Shown here: piece by piece, positions 1 through 6,421 of the stretch
Layout of the letters: every line of letters begins with the position of its first letter
How positions within the stretch are numbered: position 1 is the stretch's first letter
NCBI GenBank assembly: GCA_031264715.1
Contig: JAISDP010000289.1
Span: forward strand, 1 to 13,219
Direction of reading: 5' to 3'
Length of the DNA: 13,219 nt
Source of the DNA: Bacteroidales bacterium
GTDB taxonomy: Bacteria > Bacteroidota > Bacteroidia > Bacteroidales > UBA4181
The notes under the pieces: model-generated
Databases searched by the model: none
Told to the model about the DNA's origin: nothing
What the model saw: the letters and a program-made list of their open reading frames with translations, nothing else
Translations under genes and position numbers: made by a program

Positions 1-450
1 ATGCGCTCGACTCTTCTACCAGCCGTCTTGTGACGCCGGCAGGCGTCTAATTTGGATAACCCCGGACAAGCCGCAGGCGCAGCCCGGGGTAGGGGCCGAT
101 GCCCCTCTCCCGTCCGAACTGCGTAGCAGTTCAACCCGCTACGGGGTTGCGGGAGCGCTGTCCTCCGCCATACCCCGTGTTGCGCGTCGCTTACACGGGG
201 TTATCAACATTGGATGCCTTCCGGCATCCGATCGCAAGCACGAAACATTCCGTGTGTATTTTGCCCGTCAGGGCATTCATAGCAATAGAAATCAATGCGG
301 AAAACATTCGCCAATCTCCGTAGGAGATTCATGATATGAAACCCCTATACGGGGTTTTGATCCGGGGAGCGGCGCATATTTTTCTATTGATATGGCTTCC
401 CTGACGGGAAACAATTTGAATTGCTCCCACATAAAATTTTACCGGACAGC
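1..450. repeat. Gene-free region packed with short hairpins (REP-like cluster)
   Basis: I see no credible gene here. The stretch is a chain of short inverted repeats with tiny loops. They are at 32-47 (GACGCC/GGCGTC), 59-90 (ACCCCGG/CCGGGGT), 91-106 (AGGGGC-CGAT-GCCCCT), 116-132 (GAACTGC-GTA-GCAGTTC), 133-148 (AACCC/GGGTT), 172-201 (ACCCCGTGT/ACACGGGGT), 212-229 (GGATGCC-TTCC-GGCATCC), 262-275 (TGCCC-GTCA-GGGCA), 313-329 (AATCTCC-GTA-GGAGATT), 339-357 (AAACCCC/GGGGTTT) and 397-410 (TTCCC-TGAC-GGGAA). The stems differ, but two loops are GTA and two are TGAC (one read on the other strand). The small ORF at 99-323 is built entirely from these palindromes and is probably not translated. Such clusters are a familiar kind of Bacteroidetes intergenic repeat; their function is unknown to me. 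Confidence 0.8.
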
Positions 451-460
451 AATAATTTAA

Positions 461-480
461 AATTCAAAATTCAAAATTTA
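461..480. repeat. AT-rich intergenic repeat, copy A
   Basis: The 20-mer AATTCAAAATTCAAAATTTA is repeated exactly at 11559-11578. Here it ends where the candidate -33 box begins. There it lies 17 bases before the start of the F5/8C lipoprotein gene. It is a short-unit AT repeat of the kind seen between Bacteroidetes genes. Confidence 0.75.
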
Positions 481-511
481 TTTGATGTACGCAATCGGTT
501 GCGTAACTTTT
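481..511 (+). promoter_or_regulatory. Candidate Bacteroidetes-type promoter of the PUL leader
   Basis: TTTG at 481-484 and TAACTTTT at 504-511 fit the Bacteroidetes sigma-ABfr pattern (TTTG, then TAnnTTTG) with a 19-bp spacer. Only the last base of the -7 box departs from consensus. Transcription would begin near 516-520, giving a leader of about 420 nt before the first susC-like gene. No better match was found closer to 942; TTGACC at 860-865 has no well-spaced partner. The assignment is by motif only. Confidence 0.5.
488..505. promoter_or_regulatory. Putative LacI-family operator within the promoter spacer
   Basis: TACGCAATCGGTTGCGTA is an 18-bp even palindrome with eight of nine base pairs matching and a CG step at its exact centre (496-497). 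LacI/GalR-family operators characteristically have this even symmetry and a central CG that is kinked by the hinge helices. It lies between the candidate -33 and -7 boxes and touches the -7 box, where a bound protein would block RNA polymerase. No LacI-type gene is in the window. It could also be a leader hairpin or a site for another dimeric regulator. Confidence 0.45.
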
Positions 512-663
512 TTCATGCCGGAAATGATTATCGATTGATATTTTGGTTTCTTTTGCAAAAAAATTAATTCAAACAGTCTCTTTCATCATGTCGAAATCTC
601 TCGAAAATATGTTACAGGCAATGTCTGGTGTAACGTTCGGTAAATCACCGAATGGCACGATCT

Positions 664-705
<42 letters not shown>

Positions 706-724
706 AGCAGATCATAACTTATTA

Positions 725-748
725 TTTATCGCGCGCGCGTGCGATAAA
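725..748 (+). promoter_or_regulatory. Leader hairpin upstream of the terminator
   Basis: TTTATCGC and GCGATAAA form a perfect 8-bp stem around an 8-nt GC-rich loop that could itself pair further. It is followed by AA and seven T residues (751-757), so it could act as a weak terminator or as a partner structure to the stronger one at 773-809. Confidence 0.5.
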
Positions 749-772
749 AATTTTTTTCCGAAATTTATATAT

Positions 773-809
773 AACCGCAGTATCATTTTTGATGATATGC
801 GGTTTTTTT
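773..809 (+). terminator. Intrinsic terminator upstream of the first susC-like gene
   Basis: The stem has two parts, AACCGCA/TGCGGTT and TATCAT/ATGATA, separated by one bulged G, with a TTTTG loop. A run of seven T (803-809) begins at the 3' base of the stem. It lies 132 bases before the susC-like start at 942. It may end an upstream leader or small RNA, or control readthrough into the PUL. Confidence 0.7.
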
Positions 810-941
810 GTGGGTATCGCCGACGGTATCATTCTTATTGGCATCTAAACATCAACTGCTTGACCATCAAAAATAAAAGCCGAAAATCTATTTCTATAAT
901 TAGCTTCATCAACTTCATCAATAACATTAATTCAAGTATGT

Positions 942-3900
942 ATGCATAAACAAAAAATCAAATGGAATGTATGGAGAAAACTGCTGTTATCCCTGTGCAC
1001 ATGCATCTGTGCATTTTCGCTGTCGGCGCAGCAAAACGCCGTTACCGGCGTGGTTACCGATGAGAACAACGAGTCGCTTCCGGGGGTGACCATTCAGATA
1101 AAGGGGAAATATATTGGAGTAGTAACAGACGCTAACGGCAAGTATTCCATTACCGTTCCCGATCATAATGCGGTGTTAGTCTTTTCTTTCGTAGGTTATG
1201 CCACGCAGGAAGTCGCGGTAGGCGACCGGACGGATATTTCAATAACGCTTGCCGAAAACGTTCAGGAGATGGAAGAAGTGGTGGTGGTAGGCTACGGCGT
1301 ACAGAAAAAGGTTTCGTTAACAGGCGCCGTATCAACTGTAAATGTAGAGGAAATGAAGGTCAGCTCCTCCGCAAGCCTTGCCAATGCCTTGGCCGGACGT
1401 ATTACGGGATTAACTTCGTATCAGAGTTCGGGAGGGCAACCGGGGCGCGACGATGCCACCATGTACCTGCGCGGCGCCGCAACGCTGAACGGAACCAGCC
1501 CGCTGATACTGATTGACGGCGTACCGCGCGACAACATCCGCACCCTCGACCCCAACGAAGTGGAATCCATCTCGGTACTGAAGGATGCTTCGGCAACAGC
1601 TGTGTTTGGGGTACGGGGCGCCAACGGAGTCGTCATGATCACTACCAGACGCGGAAAAGAAGAAAAACCCGAACTGAATATCAACGTCACCCGGACTTAT
1701 CAGGCATTGACGCGCGAACCCTCGCGTCTCCACTCTCTGGATTACCTGAGGCTGAGAAACGAGGCCTTGACAAACGATAACCTGACGAACGCCCTTTTCC
1801 CTCAAACGGTCATTGATAAGTTCGCCGATCCGTTGCAGGGGCTGGATCCATCAGACCCGGATTACGAAACGAAAGCGGCGGCACGAAGGTATATGTACCC
1901 CGACAACGACTGGTACAGGATACTCATTGCCAGATGGGCGCCGCAGACCGTAGTCAATGCCAACCTGACCGGCGGATCGGAAAAAATATCGTATTTTATG
2001 AATGTGGGCTACATGCATCAGGGAGGAAACCTCAAAACCGAACCGGAATCCGTTTTGGGTTACGACCCTTCGGTGAAAATGGACAGATACAGTTTCCGCT
2101 CGAATGTGGACTACAAAATTACCCCTTCGTTCACAGCCTTCCTGAACCTCGGAACATACATCGAAAAAGTCAATATGCCGCTGGTAGGTTCCCTGTATAA
2201 CAACAATCAGGGATACCTGATCAGGGACATCTTCAATCAAGCGCAAATCCTGCTGCCTCTCAGTCCCGGCCCCACCACCATTGCCGGTTTCGGAGCGCCG
2301 GCAGGAAAAGCGCTCGATCCGTCCTACCTGAACTCCGGACAATATATGGACCGCAGTCCTTACAAGCTCATCAACAACCGCGGGTGTACGCAGGAAACAA
2401 GGGCCAACCTCAATTCCTCGCTCGGGATCAACTGGGATATGGGCTTTCTCACGGAAGGACTTTCCCTGAAAGGAATGTTGTCCTACGACTCCAACGCAAC
2501 CTCCATTATGGAGAAAGGCGCCTCTCGTGACGAATGGAGGGCGTTTATCAGCGCGGATACGGACGAACTGACTTTCTCCAACATTCTCGTAGGAACGGAT
2601 GCTTTGGCTTGGGCCAAATGGTCGCAGTCCAGATATTCCATTAACGCGCAGGTCTCCTTAGCGTACAACCGGAAGTTTGGACGCCACGAAGCAGGCGGTA
2701 TGATCGTGGCGCAACGCGACTATTGGGAAAGTACCGACGCCGATATTCCCTACAACGTGATAGGGCTTGCCGCGAGGCTTCTCTACAATTACGACGAACG
2801 TTACTTCGGCGAATTTAACTTCGGCTATAACGGATCGGAACAGTTTGCGCCCGACAACCGTTTCGGCGCGTTTCCCGCCGCATCGGTCGGATGGGTGGTC
2901 AGCAACGAGAGTTTTTTAAAGGACCATCCCATCCTGACCTTTTTAAAACTAAGAGCTTCGGCCGGTAAAGTAGGGAATGACAAACTGGGCGGCGACAGGT
3001 TCCTCTACATTGACAACATTACGATGGGAGGCGGCGCCGTGCCTTCCCTGGCGGCCGGAGCCGGGATAAACGAAAGCCTGCTGGGCAATTACGCTCTACA
3101 GTGGGAAGTGGCGCAAAAATACAATATCGGGGTGGACTTCCGGTTCCTGAAAGCGTTTACCGGATCGGTCGAATGGTTTTATGAACACCGTTCGCAGATA
3201 CTGATGAAACGGCGAAGTCCGCCGGTGTTTCAGGGCTTGCCGCTCGACGTGATCCCGAGAGTCAACATGGGCGAAGTGAAAAATCAGGGATATGAAATAG
3301 AATTGGGTTATCACCAGCAATTGTCCAACGACCTGTTCCTTTCGGTAAAAGGGAACTATGCCTTTAACCGGAACAAACGGATGAATGTGGATGAAGTGCT
3401 TCGGGACGAAAACTACGAATATCGCAGCAGGGAAACGGGATTCCCCATCGGGCAGCTTTTCGGATATGCCATCAACCGGGAACAGGATGGCGGTTACTGG
3501 ACGCCGGAAACTTTGGCCGATCCGGACCGCATCCGTTATGATTTTGGCGAACCGCGTCCGGGCGACTTCGTATATGTGGACAACCATCCCGACGGAATGA
3601 TCAATGACAGGGACATGGTTCCGATAGGATATGGTACTGTCCCGCGCATCAACTGGGGCGCTTCGCTGAACATTGGCTACAGGGGACTCGACCTGTATGT
3701 GTTTTTTCAGGGATTGCGCAAATACAATCATGTGTACAGCGCGTTAGGCACGTATGAAACCACCGGACGGGGAACTTATTTCGACTATCATCGGACGGCA
3801 TGGACGGAGGAACGGTGGAGGAACGGCGAAACCATCACCTATCCGGCTTTATCCACCAGACAGAATACCAACCATGTGGAAAATTCATTTTTCATTCAGG

Positions 3901-4124
3901 ACCGTACCTTCACGCGGTTGAAAAATGTCGAACTGGGCTATACCCTTCCCCAAAAATGGCTCGGCGCGGCGGGAATCAGCCGGATGAGGATTTTTGTAAA
4001 CGGACAGAATATCTTTACCTGGGCGCGCAAATTCCGCAGTACCCATTTGGATCCCGAAGGCGACGAATCGCTGAATTATCCAATCACTAAAATGTTCAGC
4101 TTCGGAGCCAATGTCACCTTTTAA
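942..4124 (+). CDS. SusC/RagA-family TonB-dependent outer-membrane transporter (pair 1)
   Basis: This 1060-residue protein is a complete SusC-like glycan importer. A signal peptide (1-29, ending SLSA before QQ) directs it to the outer membrane. A carboxypeptidase-D regulatory-like domain follows (about 33-104), then the TonB-box-type sequence EEVVVVGYG (111-119). The plug has LILIDGVPR and SVLKDASATAVFGVRGANG, and a long beta-barrel runs to the C-terminal Phe (ANVTF). The late loop GDFVYVDNHPDGMINDRD, typical of SusC proteins, is present. The length is usual for the family. ATG at 942 places the basic n-region (MHKQKIKWNVWRK) directly before the hydrophobic core; ATG at 938 is out of frame. 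It should be energised by TonB-ExbBD and capped by the SusD-like protein that follows. The ligand cannot be deduced. Confidence 0.96.
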   Translation: MHKQKIKWNVWRKLLLSLCTCICAFSLSAQQNAVTGVVTDENNESLPGVTIQIKGKYIGVVTDANGKYSITVPDHNAVLVFSFVGYATQEVAVGDRTDISITLAENVQEMEEVVVVGYGVQKKVSLTGAVSTVNVEEMKVSSSASLANALAGRITGLTSYQSSGGQPGRDDATMYLRGAATLNGTSPLILIDGVPRDNIRTLDPNEVESISVLKDASATAVFGVRGANGVVMITTRRGKEEKPELNINVTRTYQALTREPSRLHSLDYLRLRNEALTNDNLTNALFPQTVIDKFADPLQGLDPSDPDYETKAAARRYMYPDNDWYRILIARWAPQTVVNANLTGGSEKISYFMNVGYMHQGGNLKTEPESVLGYDPSVKMDRYSFRSNVDYKITPSFTAFLNLGTYIEKVNMPLVGSLYNNNQGYLIRDIFNQAQILLPLSPGPTTIAGFGAPAGKALDPSYLNSGQYMDRSPYKLINNRGCTQETRANLNSSLGINWDMGFLTEGLSLKGMLSYDSNATSIMEKGASRDEWRAFISADTDELTFSNILVGTDALAWAKWSQSRYSINAQVSLAYNRKFGRHEAGGMIVAQRDYWESTDADIPYNVIGLAARLLYNYDERYFGEFNFGYNGSEQFAPDNRFGAFPAASVGWVVSNESFLKDHPILTFLKLRASAGKVGNDKLGGDRFLYIDNITMGGGAVPSLAAGAGINESLLGNYALQWEVAQKYNIGVDFRFLKAFTGSVEWFYEHRSQILMKRRSPPVFQGLPLDVIPRVNMGEVKNQGYEIELGYHQQLSNDLFLSVKGNYAFNRNKRMNVDEVLRDENYEYRSRETGFPIGQLFGYAINREQDGGYWTPETLADPDRIRYDFGEPRPGDFVYVDNHPDGMINDRDMVPIGYGTVPRINWGASLNIGYRGLDLYVFFQGLRKYNHVYSALGTYETTGRGTYFDYHRTAWTEERWRNGETITYPALSTRQNTNHVENSFFIQDRTFTRLKNVELGYTLPQKWLGAAGISRMRIFVNGQNIFTWARKFRSTHLDPEGDESLNYPITKMFSFGANVTF

Positions 4125-4136
4125 TCAGAATAAACA

Positions 4137-4271
4137 ATTAGAATTAAGAGAATAGTAAACCATGAAGAAGTCCCAAATGTCCCAAATGTCTCCCTTCGAC
4201 CCGTCAGCGTCCCCGACCTGTCAGTGTCGGGTTCGGATTTTCCATGTTCAACTTTCCATTTTCAATCTATT
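4137..4271 (+). repeat. Composite intergenic repeat, copy 1 (susC-1/susD-1 junction)
   Basis: The 147-bp gap, unusually long for a susC-susD junction, holds an ordered set of modules. These are an AATTAGAATTAAG tract (4137-4149), ATGAAGAAG (4162-4170), 9-bp TCCCAAATG units (4171-4188), a CCCGAC/GTCGGG hairpin (4212-4217 with 4226-4231) and a pyrimidine-rich TTTTCCAT/TTTCAAT tract ending just before the susD start. The same order recurs at 6225-6421, and the first modules recur at 11275-11349. Confidence 0.75.
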
Positions 4272-4284
4272 ATGTATAAATTAA
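4162..4284 (+). CDS. Possible 40-residue leader peptide overlapping the susD-1 start
   Basis: The ATG of the intergenic repeat opens a 40-codon frame beginning MKKSQMSQMSP. It runs in a different frame from susD-1 and stops at TAA (4282-4284), ten bases past the susD-1 ATG at 4272. The frame matches the one that, in the copy at 6245, is fused to SusC-2; compare MKKSQKPQKSP and the shared SAS and Phe-rich parts. An overlap of this kind would allow translational coupling. It may equally be untranslated repeat DNA. No functional motif is visible. Confidence 0.2.
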   Translation: MKKSQMSQMSPFDPSASPTCQCRVRIFHVQLSIFNLLCIN

Positions 4285-6173
4285 AGAAATTCGGATGGCG
4301 CCCCATGTGTCTCATAGGGGCGGCAGTCAGTGCAATATGTTCATGCGGCGATATTCTGGATTCGGCGCCCGACGGAAAGATTACCTTAAACGATGTTTTT
4401 ACCGACAGCGAAAAAACAGCCGCATGGTTGAACACCTGTTACACCTACATTCCTGCCGGCGGCATGCAATATTTTTTCGTCATGAGGGGGCCGGTGGACT
4501 GGAGCGACGAATCGTGGGACGCGGACGCAGAAGCCGAACCTTCCATCAAATCGGGGCAATATTACGCCGGCAAGGCTACGGCGGCTGCTCACCCGATCCT
4601 GAGGGAAGAGAGCAAGTTCTGGGATGTTTTTTGGCCTGCCATACGGAAGTGCACCTACCTGATCGACCGTATCGACGCTTCGCCGGTGGACGAAACCGAC
4701 AAAAGCCGGTGGAAAGCCGAAGCGCATCTGCTCCGCGCATATTACTATTCCGAACTCCTGCGATGGTTCGGTTGCGGGATGCCCATCGAACGGGAAACCT
4801 ATTCCTATACCCAGGATTTCTCCCAAATCAGGCGGGCTTCCTATTACGAAACCGTTCAATTCGTTTTGGAAGACTGCGACGCCGCGCTGAGTTCGCCCGA
4901 TCTTCCCTGGAGGATTGTCACCGCCCCCGAAGGACACCGCGGTACCAAAGCGCTGGCGGAAGCCGTCAAGGCGCGCATGATCCTCTACGCGGCAAGCCCT
5001 CTGTACAACCAGGGACAGGATCGTTGGGAAGAAGCCTACCAGATCAACAAAACGGCGCTGGAGCATCTCCGGGCAAACGGATACGAACTGTACAATGCCG
5101 TCAATTATCCGGCCACATGGGAAGACCCGGAAGTCTTCCTGCCCAATACATCCGCCAAACTGTTCAACGAGTACTTTTGCTCTACGATGGTATATGCCTC
5201 CAATCCGCTGGACAGGGAAACGATTTATCAGACGATTCAAGGTCAGGATAATGTATGGGCCTACGGTGGAGTAGGCGCCCAACTGGGATACAAAACAGGC
5301 ACCTGTCCCTCGCAGGAGTTGATTGACTGCTTTGAAACCGACGACGGAATACCCATCTTAGACCTCGCCAGACCTTACCTCGACGAAGTGACGCACCTCC
5401 AACCGAATTACCATCCCAATGTCAAATACGACGAACAGAATCCCTATGTGGACAGGGATCCCCGTTTTTATGCGTCCTTCTACTATAACGGGACAAAAAG
5501 AAAAGCCAACTGGCTCATCAACGAAACCAGCGACTGTTATGAAAACTATGATGAAAACAATCCGGCGACGCAGGGATACCGTACACGGGTCATTGCCACC
5601 TGGACGGGAGAGCCGCAAACGGGCATCCATCCTACCGACCGGAAAGCTACGCGCACAGGATATTATCAGCGCAAGTTCCTTCATCCTTTTGCCGGATTAG
5701 CGGTTAACGATATAGCGGGCGCTCAATATAAGGCCTTCCGCCTGGGCGAACTGATCCTGAATTTTGCCGAAGCGGCCGCCGAAGCAGGGCATTTGGACGA
5801 GGCCTGGGCCGCCGTCAATGAAATCCGCCGCCGCGTCAATATGCCGGATTTGCCCGCCGGCCTGTCCAAAAACGACCTGATTCTCCGCATCCGCCACGAA
5901 CGCAGGGTAGAACTGGCGCTGGAAGGGTTCAGGTATTTCGATGTCCGCAGATGGAGCAGTCCCGGCGACGATCTGGAAAAAACAGACCGGTGGATCACCG
6001 CCATGCACATTACCCGCAACAGCGACGGTTCATATACCCACAACCGCGGGCCGGTGTCGGTGGAACGGTACTGCTGGTCGTCAAAGTTCCTGTATCTTCC
6101 CATTCCCATGGACGAAGTGAACATCATGCTGTCGCATACCGGCGAAAACTGGCAAAACCCCGGATGGGAATGA
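4272..6173 (+). CDS. SusD/RagB-family surface glycan-binding lipoprotein (pair 1)
   Basis: This 633-residue outer-membrane lipoprotein is the predicted partner lid of the SusC-like protein upstream. The start at 4272 gives MYKLKKFGWRPMCLIG, a normal lipoprotein signal; the longer frame from 4224 adds 16 residues of intergenic repeat. The lipobox is I-C-S-C, with Cys25 as the likely acylated residue, followed by GDILDSAPDG, the usual SusD N-terminus. Family signatures are WKAEAHLLRAYYYSELLRWFG (about 147-167) in the TPR-like part, RDPRFYASFYYNG in the ligand-binding half, and RRVELALEGFRYFDVRRW (about 544-561). The C-terminus NWQNPGWE is shared with SusD-2. It is somewhat longer than many family members. 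It should bind oligosaccharide at the cell surface and hand it to SusC; the sugar is unknown. Confidence 0.95.
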   Translation: MYKLKKFGWRPMCLIGAAVSAICSCGDILDSAPDGKITLNDVFTDSEKTAAWLNTCYTYIPAGGMQYFFVMRGPVDWSDESWDADAEAEPSIKSGQYYAGKATAAAHPILREESKFWDVFWPAIRKCTYLIDRIDASPVDETDKSRWKAEAHLLRAYYYSELLRWFGCGMPIERETYSYTQDFSQIRRASYYETVQFVLEDCDAALSSPDLPWRIVTAPEGHRGTKALAEAVKARMILYAASPLYNQGQDRWEEAYQINKTALEHLRANGYELYNAVNYPATWEDPEVFLPNTSAKLFNEYFCSTMVYASNPLDRETIYQTIQGQDNVWAYGGVGAQLGYKTGTCPSQELIDCFETDDGIPILDLARPYLDEVTHLQPNYHPNVKYDEQNPYVDRDPRFYASFYYNGTKRKANWLINETSDCYENYDENNPATQGYRTRVIATWTGEPQTGIHPTDRKATRTGYYQRKFLHPFAGLAVNDIAGAQYKAFRLGELILNFAEAAAEAGHLDEAWAAVNEIRRRVNMPDLPAGLSKNDLILRIRHERRVELALEGFRYFDVRRWSSPGDDLEKTDRWITAMHITRNSDGSYTHNRGPVSVERYCWSSKFLYLPIPMDEVNIMLSHTGENWQNPGWE

Positions 6174-6238
6174 GTATAGTGAATAATGTAGGGTGCAACC
6201 CTGTGTGGTTGTCCCCAAAAATAAAGTATAGTGAATAA
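6173..6238. repeat. Palindromic element flanked by 14-bp direct repeats
   Basis: AGTATAGTGAATAA occurs at 6173-6186 and again at 6225-6238. Between the copies are 38 bases with the hairpin AGGGT-GCA-ACCCT and an overlapping CAACC/GGTTG pairing. The first direct repeat begins on the last base of the susD-1 stop codon. The arrangement looks like a small mobile palindrome inserted with duplication of its target, or like recombination between intergenic repeats. Confidence 0.7.
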
Positions 6239-6421
6239 CAAACAATGAAGAAGTCCCAAAAGCCCCAAAAGTCCCCGACCAACCTGTCGGCGTCAATCGA
6301 ATTTGCCTCTCCGAGACCCAACGTTGCCCCTCCGAGACCCAAATTTGCCTCTCCGAGCACCGAATTTGCCCCTCCGAGACCCTTTTCCTCCATTTTCCGT
6401 TTTCCATTTTCAACTTTCAAT
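6225..6421 (+). repeat. Composite intergenic repeat, copy 2 (susD-1/susC-2 junction)
   Basis: The module order matches the copy at 4137-4271: AGTGAATAACAAACA, then ATGAAGAAG (6245-6253), 9-bp TCCCAAAAG-type units (6254-6271), a CCGAC/GTCGG hairpin (6275-6279 with 6286-6290) and a TTTTCC...TTTCAA tract to about 6421. This copy has gained four 21-bp tandem units (6299-6382). It stays open in the frame of SusC-2 throughout. Confidence 0.75.

Noticed and set aside
99..323. 74-codon ORF near the window start
   Set aside because: It is composed of successive palindromes, as expected for a spurious ORF in a repeat cluster.
1..450. CRISPR array
   Set aside because: The hairpins differ in sequence and spacing; there is no constant repeat with regular spacers.
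860..900. TTGACC and TATAAT as a sigma-70 promoter for susC-1
   Set aside because: The spacing is 29 bp and this motif type is not the Bacteroidetes consensus.
4386..5282. 298-codon antisense ORF, and a 318-codon + frame ORF at 4295-5251
   Set aside because: Both overlap the well-supported SusD-1 gene in other frames and show no family features.
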